A stretch of DNA of 64,000 nucleotides from contig CAZOAZ010000015.1 in NCBI GenBank assembly GCA_964577955.1, forward strand, positions 1-64,000, read 5' to 3'. Numbering within the stretch: the first letter of the stretch is position 1; each line of letters opens with the position of its first letter. The notes under the pieces are model-generated. The model saw only the letters and a program-made list of their open reading frames with translations. It was not told the DNA's origin and made no database searches. This document shows positions 52,729 through 61,733 of the stretch, one piece after another. Position numbers and translations under genes: made by a program. The DNA is from CADEEX01 sp964577955 (lineage in GTDB: Bacteria; Acidobacteriota; Vicinamibacteria; Vicinamibacterales; CAVVIG01).

Positions 52729-54843
52729 GTGCGTGTGCAATCCTCACGGCGGGCCCTGGCGAAACGACTGCTCGGCGGACTACTGCTCGTCGTCGCGTGG
52801 TCGCTGCCGGCCGGCGCGCAGATCACGCGGATCGAGATCACATCGCGCACGACGGCGAGCGAGCCGGCGTTTGCTGCCGTCGGCGCGTACGACGTCATCA
52901 AGGGCCGGGCGTACGGTGAGCTCGACCCCGCCGATCGGCGCAACGCGATCATCCAGGACCTGAACCTGGCGCCTCGGAACGCGCGCGGCCGCGTGGCCTA
53001 CGTGACGACGTTCACGCTCGCGCGTCCATCGAATTCGGCAAAGGCCTCCGGCGTGCTCATGTACAGCGTCGTCAATCGCGGCAACGGCGATGTTGCACCC
53101 GATGCGGACGGACACGTGTGGCTGGTGAGCGGGTGGCAGGGCGACCTCACGCCGACGCCTGCGAATCAGACGATCGAGGTGCCGACCGCGGTCAACGCCG
53201 ACGGCTCGCCGGTCGTCGGCATTGCGCTCGCACGATTCAGCAACCTGCAGGCAGGAACGACAACCGTCTCCGTCGCCACACCGCGGGATCCCAAGGCGGC
53301 TGGGAGCGCGATCTACCGTCAGGCGGCCGCCGATCAACGGGCGGCGTCGCTGATCTCAGTGCGGTCGGAAACCACGACAGGACAACAGAGTGGCGTCGTC
53401 ACGATTCCGCGGACGGACTGGGCATTCGCCGACTGCCGGACGGTTCCCTTTCCCGGCACGCCCGATCGCACCAGGCTTTGCGTCAAGGGCGGCTTCGACC
53501 AGTCGCGGCTCTATCAGCTCGTCTACAACGCACAGGATCCGCTCGTGCTTGGCGTCGGGCTCGCCGCGACGCGCGATCTCGTGTCGTATTTCCGCCACGC
53601 AACCGATGCTGGAAACCCCGTCGTCGGTCTGGTTCGGCACGCGGTCGCGATCGGCAACTCGCAGTCGGGCAATTTCATCAAGACCTTCATTCATCTCGGC
53701 TTCAACGAGGACTTGTCGGGTCGCATCGTGTGGGATGGCGCGTTTCCCCGCATCGCGGGACGTCAAACACCAATGAACTTCCGCATGGCGCTGCCCGGCG
53801 GCGCCGCTGATCTCTTCGAACCCGGGAGCGAAGCCGTGCTCACCTGGGGCAAGTACGAAGACAAGACGCGCGGACGGCAAGGCGCCACGAGTTTGCTCGA
53901 TCGATGCACGGCGACCAGGACGTGTCCGAAAGTCATCGAAGCGTTTGGCGCCACGGAGTTCTGGGGTCTGCGGATGTCGCCCGGGCTCATCGGGACCGAC
54001 GCGAAGGCTGACATTCCTCTTCCCGACAATGTGCGCCGCTTCTACTATCCAGGCACGGCGCACGGCGGCGGACGCGGCGGGTTCAGCGTCGCGCTGCCGC
54101 CGGCCACAAACGCGGGATGCGTGCTGCCGGGGAATCCAAATCCGGAGGCGGAACAGACGAGAGCCTTGACTGTGGCGCTCGTCGAGTGGGTCACCCGCGG
54201 GACGCCGCCGCCGGCGAGCCGTTATCCGCTCCTCAGCAAGGGCGAACTCGCGCCGGCGACACGAACCGGCGTCCGATTTCCCAACGTGCCGCAGATTCCG
54301 TTTCAGGACAACTTCGTGAACGCCGTTCTGGACTACGACTTCGGACCAGGCTTCAATGCGAACGACCTCACCGGGACGATCGCGGTTCAACCGCCGCGCA
54401 TCGTGCAGGTCATTCCCACGTATGTGCCAACCGTCAACAGCGACGGCAACGAAATCGCCGGCGCTCCGTCCGTGCTTCATCAGGCGCCGCTTGCGACCTA
54501 CCTCGGATGGAACATCCGGGCAAGCGGCTTCGACAAGGGACGGATTTGCGGCTTCAACGGTGGGGTCGTTCCCTTCGCACAGACCCGCGCCGAGCGCGTC
54601 GCGGCGAACGACCCGCGTCCGTCGCTCGAAGAACGGTACGGAACGCTGGAGGGCTATGTCTGCGTGGTGCGCGCGGCGGCGGAGCGCATGGTGAGCGATC
54701 GGCTGCTGCTGCGCGACGACGCGGACCGCACGATTCGACAGGCCATGGAAAGCCAGGCGCTGCCCACCGCGGCCAATGCGACGGCGGACGCTCGGGCCGT
54801 TGGAGCGCAACTCTGTGCTCCGCCGCGGACCCAGGGACGCTGA
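52729..54843 (+). CDS. Abhydrolase_10-type secreted alpha/beta hydrolase
   Basis: A 704-residue protein starting at GTG 52729 behind AGGAGGTGG, with a signal peptide (about 1-30). ITRIEITSRTTASEPAFAAVGAYDVIKGRAYGELDPADRRN begins the mature part. The nucleophile elbow is AIGNSQSGNFIKTF, and YYPGTAHGGGRG contains a candidate His. It belongs to the large hydrolase family PF20091 (alpha/beta hydrolase domain). It is probably an esterase. The CitMHS gene follows after 16 bases, so the pair may break down and take up an ester-linked carboxylate. Confidence 0.85.
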   Translation: MRVQSSRRALAKRLLGGLLLVVAWSLPAGAQITRIEITSRTTASEPAFAAVGAYDVIKGRAYGELDPADRRNAIIQDLNLAPRNARGRVAYVTTFTLARPSNSAKASGVLMYSVVNRGNGDVAPDADGHVWLVSGWQGDLTPTPANQTIEVPTAVNADGSPVVGIALARFSNLQAGTTTVSVATPRDPKAAGSAIYRQAAADQRAASLISVRSETTTGQQSGVVTIPRTDWAFADCRTVPFPGTPDRTRLCVKGGFDQSRLYQLVYNAQDPLVLGVGLAATRDLVSYFRHATDAGNPVVGLVRHAVAIGNSQSGNFIKTFIHLGFNEDLSGRIVWDGAFPRIAGRQTPMNFRMALPGGAADLFEPGSEAVLTWGKYEDKTRGRQGATSLLDRCTATRTCPKVIEAFGATEFWGLRMSPGLIGTDAKADIPLPDNVRRFYYPGTAHGGGRGGFSVALPPATNAGCVLPGNPNPEAEQTRALTVALVEWVTRGTPPPASRYPLLSKGELAPATRTGVRFPNVPQIPFQDNFVNAVLDYDFGPGFNANDLTGTIAVQPPRIVQVIPTYVPTVNSDGNEIAGAPSVLHQAPLATYLGWNIRASGFDKGRICGFNGGVVPFAQTRAERVAANDPRPSLEERYGTLEGYVCVVRAAAERMVSDRLLLRDDADRTIRQAMESQALPTAANATADARAVGAQLCAPPRTQGR

Positions 54844-54859
54844 CTGATCTGGATACCGG

Positions 54860-56161
54860 ATGCTCGCACTGTCCGGCTATCTGACCATCGCCGCGCTGCT
54901 GGCGCTGGTGCTCTCGCGGCGCGCCACGCCGCTCGTCGCGCTCATCGCCGTCCCGCTCCTCGCCGCGCTCCTCACTGGCCACGCGCCTGACATCGGCGGC
55001 TACGTCGCGTCCGGGTTGCAACAGACCGCCGGCGTAGCCGCGACGTTTGTCTTCGCGATCATCCATTTCGGCGTCATGTCGGACGCGGGCCTCCTCGACC
55101 CGATCGTGGATCGCGTCCTGCGGATGGTCGGCGCCGATCCGCTGAAGATCGTGTTGGGATCGACGCTGCTCGCGGCGCTCGCGCATCTCGACGGATCGGG
55201 CGCGGTGACGTTCCTCCTGGTCATTCCGGTGATGTTGCCGCTCTACGAACGTCTCGGCATGGATCGCCGGGTGCTGGCGTGCGTCGTGGCAATGGCCGCG
55301 GGCGTCATGAACATCCTGCCCTGGGGCGGACCGTTGCTTCGCGCGGCCGCCTCGCTCCACGTCTCCGTGTCGGATCTCTTCGTGCCGCTCGCGGCACCGA
55401 CGGGAGCCGGCCTCGCGTTTGTCTTCGCCGCCGCGTGGTGGTTGGGCCGCCGCGAATCAGCTCGACTCGGGCATCGCGGCGGTCACGGGGCACCCGCGAT
55501 GCCGAACCGCATCCTCGACGCCGGCGTCGCGGCGCTGCGACGGCCGCGTCTCGTGTGGTTCAACGCCGCGCTCACCGTCGTGATGCTGGCGCTGATGGTG
55601 GCGGAAGTCCTGTCTCCCGCCCTCGCCTTCATGGCGGGCGCCGTCATCGCGCTCGCGGTCAACTATCCGAACATTGCCGATCAGCGCGCCCGGGTCGATG
55701 CGCACGCGCAGGCCGCGCTCATGATGGCGACAATCCTGCTCGCCGCCGGCGTCTTCACCGGCATTCTCAAGGGCACCGGCATGCTCGGCGCGATGGCCGA
55801 GTCCGCGGTTCGCGTGATCCCTCCCGCCATGGGACCACACATCCCGTTGCTGCTCAGCGTACTCGCGATGCCCTTGAGCCTCGTGTTCGATCCTGACTCC
55901 TTCTATCTCGGAGTGCTTCCGGTCATCGCCGAAGTGTCAGGCGGGTTCGGCGTACCGACGGTGCAGGTTGGACAGGCCGCGCTCCTCGGCCAGATGACGA
56001 CGGGATTCCCCGTCAGTCCGCTGACGCCGGCCACGTTCCTGCTCGTCGGCCTCAGCGGGCTCGACCTCGCCGAGCATCAGCGATTCTCGATCCCGTGGCT
56101 GTTCGCGACGACGATCGTGATGGCGGCGGCGGCGATCGCCTTTGGTGTGTTTGGCGTCTGA
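54860..56161 (+). CDS. CitMHS-family citrate/carboxylate transporter
   Basis: A 433-residue protein with about 11 helices. AALLALVLSRRATPLVALIAVPLLAALLTGH, FAIIHFGVMSDAGLLDPIVDRVLRMVG, LAHLDGSGAVTFLLVIPVMLPLYERLGMDRRVLACVVAMAAGVMNILPWGGP and FDPDSFYLGVLPVIAEVSGGFGV are typical of metal-citrate:proton symporters. No Shine-Dalgarno site precedes ATG 54860. It probably imports citrate or a related acid. Confidence 0.9.
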   Translation: MLALSGYLTIAALLALVLSRRATPLVALIAVPLLAALLTGHAPDIGGYVASGLQQTAGVAATFVFAIIHFGVMSDAGLLDPIVDRVLRMVGADPLKIVLGSTLLAALAHLDGSGAVTFLLVIPVMLPLYERLGMDRRVLACVVAMAAGVMNILPWGGPLLRAAASLHVSVSDLFVPLAAPTGAGLAFVFAAAWWLGRRESARLGHRGGHGAPAMPNRILDAGVAALRRPRLVWFNAALTVVMLALMVAEVLSPALAFMAGAVIALAVNYPNIADQRARVDAHAQAALMMATILLAAGVFTGILKGTGMLGAMAESAVRVIPPAMGPHIPLLLSVLAMPLSLVFDPDSFYLGVLPVIAEVSGGFGVPTVQVGQAALLGQMTTGFPVSPLTPATFLLVGLSGLDLAEHQRFSIPWLFATTIVMAAAAIAFGVFGV

Positions 56162-56178
56162 GCGCGGCGACCTCGGTC

Positions 56179-57579
56179 TCAGCCTGTAAAATCGCTCGCC
56201 TCTATTCCCAGCTGCTTCATTTTCAGGTGCAGCGTCTTGTAGTCCGTTTTCAGCGCTTTCGAAGCAACCGTCTTGTTGCCGTGGCTTGCCCGCAGGGTTT
56301 CACTGATGATGTCGCGCTCCGCATCCCGGGCAGCCTCTTCGGCCGTCTCGCGCAGCGAACGGCCGGCCAGTTGATAACGCGGCCGATGGAACAGCGATAC
56401 GGGCTGACTCGCCCCCAGGCGCAGGGCGGATGGTCGAATGACGACGTCGTCGCTTCGTAGCACCGCCTGCCGAACGACATTGCGGAGTTCGCGCACGTTG
56501 CCAGGCCAGTCATGCTCCGACAGCATTTCAAGCGTCTCCGGGAGAATCGCTCGCACCGGACGGCGCAATTCGATGCTCGCTTCTTCGATGAAGCGGTTCG
56601 CGAGGTACTCGATGTCTTCGCGACGCTCGCGCAGTGGCGGCAGCGCAATCGTGTATTGGGCGAGCCGAAAGAAGAGGTCCGAGCGAAACCGACCATCGGC
56701 AACCATCGCCTGAAGGTCGTGGTTGGTCGCCGCGACGAAGCGGATGTTGGTCCGCGCTCTTTTGTCAGACCCGATCGGTTGCACCTCGTTGGTCTCGAGC
56801 GCGCGCAACAGCTTCGCTTGGAGCCCGAGCGCGAGATTGCCCATTTCGTCCAGGAAACAGGTGCCCTCCTCCGCGAGCCGAAAGAGTCCCAGCCGTCGCC
56901 GATCGGCACCCGTAAACGCCCCTTTGGTGTGTCCGAACAGTTCGGATTCGACGAGCGGTTCCGGAATGGCCCCGCAGTCGAGCGCGACGAACGGTTTCTG
57001 GCGTCGAGCGCTCTGCCGATGAATGGCCTGCGCCACGAGTTCCTTCCCCGTGCCCGTTTCACCGGTGATCAGAACCGTGAACTTGGAGGCCGCGACAATC
57101 TTGACCTGCTCGACGACATCCTCGACCAGTGCGCTGACGCCCATCTGCGCCGCCAGCAGACTCCCCTCCTCTCGACCGAGGCGCTGTCGCAGGTCCGTCA
57201 CCTCAAGTTGCAAGTCCAGCGAGTGGAGGGCTCGTCGCGCGACGACCACGAGTTCGTCGCGGTCGATCGGCGTGGTGAGGTAGTCGAAGGCACCGATCTG
57301 CATCGCGCGGACGGCCGTTCGCACGTCTTGCGAGCCGGTGAGCATGACGATGGGAACGGACGGTCTCGCAACCTTGAGCTGCTCGAGGACGGCGAGCGCC
57401 TGTCCGCCGGTCGACTCGAAATCGAGGAGCACGAGATCGGGACGCTCCGTCGCCGCGCGCCTCACCCCAGATGAAACGTTGCGATCGAACAGAACCTGAA
57501 ACTCGCCATCCCCGAACGCCTTAGTGACGATTTCTGAGAGCGTTTCGGAATCTTCAATGACGAGCACCTTCCGGCTCAT
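56179..57579 (-). CDS. Sigma-54-dependent response regulator (NtrC type), atypical receiver
   Basis: A 466-residue protein. The receiver (1-120) has phospho-acceptor D53 in VLLDFES, but the invariant lysine of the KP motif is T103 (YLTTPID). The AAA+ domain has Walker A GETGTGKE (173-180), sigma-54 contact loop GAFTGA (220-225) and FLDEMGNL. The C-terminal Fis-type helix-turn-helix is GNKTVASKALKTDYKTLHLKMKQLGI. ATG 57579 is chosen over 57642. It diverges from the kinase cluster, whose promoter has a -24/-12 match, so it may activate that cluster. Confidence 0.93.
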   Translation of the reverse strand: MSRKVLVIEDSETLSEIVTKAFGDGEFQVLFDRNVSSGVRRAATERPDLVLLDFESTGGQALAVLEQLKVARPSVPIVMLTGSQDVRTAVRAMQIGAFDYLTTPIDRDELVVVARRALHSLDLQLEVTDLRQRLGREEGSLLAAQMGVSALVEDVVEQVKIVAASKFTVLITGETGTGKELVAQAIHRQSARRQKPFVALDCGAIPEPLVESELFGHTKGAFTGADRRRLGLFRLAEEGTCFLDEMGNLALGLQAKLLRALETNEVQPIGSDKRARTNIRFVAATNHDLQAMVADGRFRSDLFFRLAQYTIALPPLRERREDIEYLANRFIEEASIELRRPVRAILPETLEMLSEHDWPGNVRELRNVVRQAVLRSDDVVIRPSALRLGASQPVSLFHRPRYQLAGRSLRETAEEAARDAERDIISETLRASHGNKTVASKALKTDYKTLHLKMKQLGIEASDFTG

Positions 57580-57696
57580 GTGTACGCGCACTGTAGTCAA
57601 TCGGAAGGTAGATGTCTGTAGGAAAAGAGGAGACACCGTCATTTAGTGTGGCAACTTGTGTGAGTCGGCGCAGCCCTTGAGTCACCGAACGAAGTG

Positions 57697-57712
57697 TCTG
57701 TCTCTGGACAGA
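57697..57712. promoter_or_regulatory. Candidate activator-binding inverted repeat
   Basis: TCTGTC and GACAGA separated by four bases, about 190 bases upstream of the -24/-12 promoter match. The distance is usual for NtrC-type enhancers. GTCTGT also occurs singly near 57612 and 57923. Confidence 0.4.
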
Positions 57713-57883
57713 TCGAGCGCGGATCGCTGTCGCTCTTCGCGCGCAGGGCGGATTGAACGGACATTCACCGGGCGTCGTGTATTGCCAGCGCGCCATGGCG
57801 TCCTCACCAGAGCGTGTGAAGCCGTGTTCCGCGCCGCAGGCGATAACTGCTGCATCAACGGCGCTTAGACACCTGCGTCGAGC

Positions 57884-57899
57884 TGGCCCCAAGGTTGCT
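57884..57899 (+). promoter_or_regulatory. Sigma-54 (-24/-12) promoter match
   Basis: TGGCCCCAAGGTTGCT keeps GG (57885-57886) and GC (57897-57898) exactly ten bases apart, with TTGC at -12. Transcription would start near 57910, giving a leader of about 60 bases before ATG 57973. An NtrC-type activator gene is divergent and adjacent. Confidence 0.6.
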
Positions 57900-57972
57900 C
57901 TTAGTGAGATAGCACGATAGGCGTCTGTTCTCGAAACGTTCGAGCCGAGTGTGTGTGTGACAAAGGCCCCCA

Positions 57973-60900
57973 ATGGCAACGATCCTGATCGTTGACGACC
58001 TCGCGTCGAACCGAAAGCTGCTCGTTCGACTGTTGGCGCGCGATGGTCACAATCTGATCGAGGCCTCGAACGGTCGCCAGGCACTTGACGTCGTTCGGGC
58101 AACGAATCCCGACCTGGTAATCACTGACGTCTTGATGCCGATCATGGACGGCTATGGGCTGGCTCGGGACCTTCGTCGCGATCCCGCGACGGCTCATATC
58201 CCGGTGGTGTTCTTCACGGCGCACTACGGCGAGCGCGAGGCGCGCGAACTGGCCTTGTCCTGTGGCCGTTCGTACGTGCTGACGAAGCCGACGCCCAACG
58301 AAGAAATTCGGCGCTTTGTGGACCGGGTTCTGTCCACCGGCGCGACGGCTGCGACAAATAGCGACATTTCGTCAGCCGACCGGGTGAGCACGTTCGATCG
58401 AGAGCACCTGCGTCTCGTCACCGACAAGCTGTCGGAAAAAGTCGATGACCTGCGGGTGGCCAACACGCGTTTGAGAGCCCTGATCAACATCGGTCTGGAG
58501 CTCGCCGCGGAAGCGGACGCCGATCGCGTGTTTCAAGGCCTCTGCGACGCTGCCCTGGATCTGTTTGGCGCCACCTACGCCACGCTGGGCCTCGTGGACC
58601 CACACACCAAAACCGTCCAGCGGCTTGTGATGTCCGGCTCGGAAGGCGCTGGGTGGATCGGCGTCGGCGACTCAGTGACCGGCGTGATCGGCACGGTTGT
58701 TGCCGACGCTCGAACGATCCGGCAGGACAACCCGAGCGGCGACCCCACCGCGCTGGGGCTTCCGTCGCTTCATCCATTGGTCAAGACCGTGCTCGCGACG
58801 CCTCTGGCCTCGCCGAGCCAAACCTACGGCTGGCTGTGCCTGATCGGCAACGAAGGACAGGCCTTCACCGTCGACGACGAGCAGTTGATCGCGGCGATGG
58901 CGGGCCAGGTTGGACGCATTTACGAGAACAAGAATCTTCATGCGGTGACGCACACGCGGGCCCAGGAGCTCGCTCAGGCAGAAGAGCGGATCGAGCTCGA
59001 GCGGCAACAAGCGAAACGGGCACAACAGCGGACCGAGGCGCGCTATCGCAAGCTCTTTGAATGCGCCCCGGACGGGATCGTCATCGCCGACTCGGAGGCG
59101 ACGGTCCTCGAGGCGAACGACAGCTTGTGCCGGATGCTCGGGTACACAAAGACTGAGCTGGTCGGGCTCCGGGCCGCGCAGCTCGTCGCGGCCGAGGAAG
59201 TCGGGCAGATTCAAAGCACCCTCGATCAGATTCGTGCCAAAGCGGATCACCACCGCGAGTGGCAGTTCCGTCGCAAAGACGGCACATTCTTTCCCGCCGA
59301 AGTCCTGGCGACGCAAATGTCGGACGGCAAGATTCTCAGCATGATTCGCGATGTGACCGATCGCAAACGGGCCGACGAACAGACCGCCCAGGCCCTGCGC
59401 GAGCTGAACGACGTGAAGGCCGCGATCGACGAGCACGCCATCGTCGCGATCACCGATCCCAAAGGCAAGATTACCTACGTCAACGACAAGTTCTGTCGTA
59501 TTTCGCAGTATTCGCGCGAGGAGCTGATCGGCAAAGACCATCGGATCATCAACTCCGGCCTGCACTCGAAGGAATTCATTCGGAACCTGTGGCAGACGAT
59601 CGGCGCGGGCCGCGTCTGGAAGGGCGAGATCAAGAATCGAGCGAAAGACGGAACGTTCTACTGGGTCGAGACGACCATCGTGCCGCGGCTTGGGGAGGAC
59701 GGGCGGCCGATTCAATACATTGCGATCAGAGCCGATATCACCGAACGAAAGCACTTCGAACAAGTCCTGCAGGAGAAGAACGTGGAGCTCGAAGCGGCCA
59801 GTCGGATGAAGTCGGAATTTCTGGCGAACATGTCGCACGAGCTGCGGACGCCGTTGAACGCGATCATCGGCTTCTCCGAAGTGCTGAAGGATGGGATCAC
59901 CGGCCCGCTCGCTCAGACGCAACACAAGTTCGTGTGCGACATCTTCAACAGCGGCACGCATCTCCTCTCGCTGATCAACGACATCCTCGACCTGTCGAAA
60001 GTCGAGGCCGGCAAGATGGTTCTCGACCTCGAGCCGGTTCACTTGTCGGCGCTGCTCACCAACAGTCTGTCGATCATTCGCGAAAAGGCGCTCAATCGCC
60101 GCATCGGCCTCAGCATGGAGCTGGCTGACGACCTCGGGGCGATTGACGCCGACTCACGGAAGGTCAAGCAAGTCGTCTACAACCTGCTCGCGAACGCGGT
60201 CAAGTTCACCTCGGACGGCGGCCAAGTTCTCGTGCGTGCCACGCGCGTGACCCGCGCGCAGGTCGGACGCTGCTTCGGCAAGTGGCCTGGGCGCAGCCTG
60301 CCGCTGGCCGACCATGCCTTCGAAGACTTCGTCGAGATTCGCGTGACCGACAACGGCATCGGCATCTCGACGGAACAGCAGGCGCAGCTGTTCCGGCCCT
60401 TTAATCAAATCGACAGCGGCCTGGCCAGGAAATTCGAGGGCACCGGACTTGGTCTCGCGATGGTGAAATCGCTGACCGAGTTGCACGGCGGCACCGTCGC
60501 CGTCGAGAGCGCGGTCGGCGAAGGGTCCTCCTTCGCGGTCTGGCTGCCCACCCGGGGGCGGGCGGACGACCGGCGGACGCTGGAGGCGGCCGGCGATGTC
60601 GAGGCCATGTTGCATCCAACCGCCCTGGTCGTGGAGCAGGACTCGTACATCGCGGAACTGATGGGCCTGCAGCTCGAATCCGAAGGGTTTCGCGTCGTCC
60701 GCGCCGAATCGGTCGACGTGGCCGTCGCGCTCGCCGCCCAAGAACCGCTCGCGCTGATTGTTCTCGATACGCGGCGTCCGAAGTCGAGCGGGCGCAAGTT
60801 TCTCGAGCGGATCAAACTCGCTCCAGCGCTCCGTCGCATCCCGATCGTCACGGTACCGATCGTCGCGGCCGCTCGCGACGCGGAGTCCAGAGTGTCGGCG

Positions 60901-61362
60901 ATCATCGGGAAGCCGGTCTCGAGGCAGGCGCTTCATCAAGCCTTGACGGAGCTCGGGCTGTTGCCGCTCGCGGCGGGGCAGAAGCTCAGAGTACTGGTCG
61001 TCGACGACGATCCCAAGGCCGTCGATCTGATTACCGCGCGCATGACCAAGCAAACGAGCACGGTGCTTCCGGCCTATGGCGGCCGGGAAGCCATCAGTGC
61101 GGCCTCGCAACTGCTCCCGGACCTCATCATTCTCGATCTCATGATGCCGCGCGTGAACGGCTTCGACGTCGTCGATGCCCTGCGGCGCGACCCACGCACG
61201 GCGGGCATTCCGATTCTGGTGGTGACCGCGAAGGGCATCACGCTCGAGGATCGCACCAGACTCAATGGCTCGGCGACACCACGCGGACACGCGGATTTCG
61301 ATGCTGACCGGTTCACGGCGAACGTCCGCTCCGTACTCTTCAACGGCCGAAAGGCGAGCTGA
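57973..61362 (+). CDS. Hybrid histidine kinase REC-GAF-PAS-PAS-HisKA-HATPase-REC-REC
   Basis: A 1129-residue cytoplasmic protein with no membrane segment. Order: receiver with D52 (about 1-120); GAF (about 165-330); coiled segment; PAS (about 355-465); second PAS (about 480-600) with YVNDKFCRISQYSREELIGKDHRIINS; HisKA with H622 in MSHELRTPLNAIIGFSEVL; HATPase with VVYNLLANAVKFT, TDNGIGIS, GTGLGLAMVKSLTELHGG; a weak receiver (about 880-990); a final receiver (IILDLMMPRVNGFD). Two bases separate it from the next gene. It probably starts a phosphorelay through the following regulators. Confidence 0.92.
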   Translation: MATILIVDDLASNRKLLVRLLARDGHNLIEASNGRQALDVVRATNPDLVITDVLMPIMDGYGLARDLRRDPATAHIPVVFFTAHYGEREARELALSCGRSYVLTKPTPNEEIRRFVDRVLSTGATAATNSDISSADRVSTFDREHLRLVTDKLSEKVDDLRVANTRLRALINIGLELAAEADADRVFQGLCDAALDLFGATYATLGLVDPHTKTVQRLVMSGSEGAGWIGVGDSVTGVIGTVVADARTIRQDNPSGDPTALGLPSLHPLVKTVLATPLASPSQTYGWLCLIGNEGQAFTVDDEQLIAAMAGQVGRIYENKNLHAVTHTRAQELAQAEERIELERQQAKRAQQRTEARYRKLFECAPDGIVIADSEATVLEANDSLCRMLGYTKTELVGLRAAQLVAAEEVGQIQSTLDQIRAKADHHREWQFRRKDGTFFPAEVLATQMSDGKILSMIRDVTDRKRADEQTAQALRELNDVKAAIDEHAIVAITDPKGKITYVNDKFCRISQYSREELIGKDHRIINSGLHSKEFIRNLWQTIGAGRVWKGEIKNRAKDGTFYWVETTIVPRLGEDGRPIQYIAIRADITERKHFEQVLQEKNVELEAASRMKSEFLANMSHELRTPLNAIIGFSEVLKDGITGPLAQTQHKFVCDIFNSGTHLLSLINDILDLSKVEAGKMVLDLEPVHLSALLTNSLSIIREKALNRRIGLSMELADDLGAIDADSRKVKQVVYNLLANAVKFTSDGGQVLVRATRVTRAQVGRCFGKWPGRSLPLADHAFEDFVEIRVTDNGIGISTEQQAQLFRPFNQIDSGLARKFEGTGLGLAMVKSLTELHGGTVAVESAVGEGSSFAVWLPTRGRADDRRTLEAAGDVEAMLHPTALVVEQDSYIAELMGLQLESEGFRVVRAESVDVAVALAAQEPLALIVLDTRRPKSSGRKFLERIKLAPALRRIPIVTVPIVAAARDAESRVSAIIGKPVSRQALHQALTELGLLPLAAGQKLRVLVVDDDPKAVDLITARMTKQTSTVLPAYGGREAISAASQLLPDLIILDLMMPRVNGFDVVDALRRDPRTAGIPILVVTAKGITLEDRTRLNGSATPRGHADFDADRFTANVRSVLFNGRKAS

Positions 61363-61364
61363 CC

Positions 61365-61733
61365 ATGGCCACCGTGCTGGTCGTCGAAGACAATCCGGCC
61401 AATCTCACGCTGACGGAATTTCTGCTGCAGGAGGCGGGCCACACGGTCCTCAGCTCCTCGAGCGCGGAAGCGGCGCTGACGATGGCGCACGACATGCGGC
61501 CCGAATTGATCCTGATGGACATTCAGCTCCCCGGCATGGACGGCCTCGAGGCGGTCAGCCTGCTGAAACGCGACGATTCGACGTGCGCCATTCCGGTGAT
61601 CGCGCTCACGGCGCTCGCCATGAAGGGTGATGAAGCGCGGATTCGGGCCGCCGGCTGCAACGACTACATCGCCAAACCGATGCGCTACAAGGAACTTCTT
61701 GCGGCGATTGCCGCGCAACTGGAAGCAGCATGA
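61365..61733 (+). CDS. Single-domain response regulator, DivK-like
   Basis: A 122-residue stand-alone receiver: VLVVEDNPANLTLTEFLLQEAGH, phospho-acceptor in ELILMDIQLPGMDGLE, ALTALAMKGDEARI and NDYIAKPMRYKEL. It overlaps the next gene by ATGA. It is probably a phosphate shuttle between the hybrid kinases. Confidence 0.93.
   Translation: MATVLVVEDNPANLTLTEFLLQEAGHTVLSSSSAEAALTMAHDMRPELILMDIQLPGMDGLEAVSLLKRDDSTCAIPVIALTALAMKGDEARIRAAGCNDYIAKPMRYKELLAAIAAQLEAA

Larger units (their letters stand above)
57580..57972. other. 393-base divergent intergenic region
   Basis: No gene is supported here. It holds a sigma-54 promoter match (57884-57899), an inverted repeat TCTGTC-TCTG-GACAGA (57697-57712) that could be an upstream activator site, and the palindrome CTCGAA-ACG-TTCGAG (57930-57944) in the presumed leader. 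Confidence 0.6.

Noticed and set aside
53356..54810. A 484-codon minus-strand ORF
   Set aside because: Mirror of the Abhydrolase_10 gene, with low-complexity composition.
57656..57868. A 70-codon plus-strand ORF in the divergent region
   Set aside because: Cys/Arg-rich composition, no start signal, and it covers likely regulatory sites.
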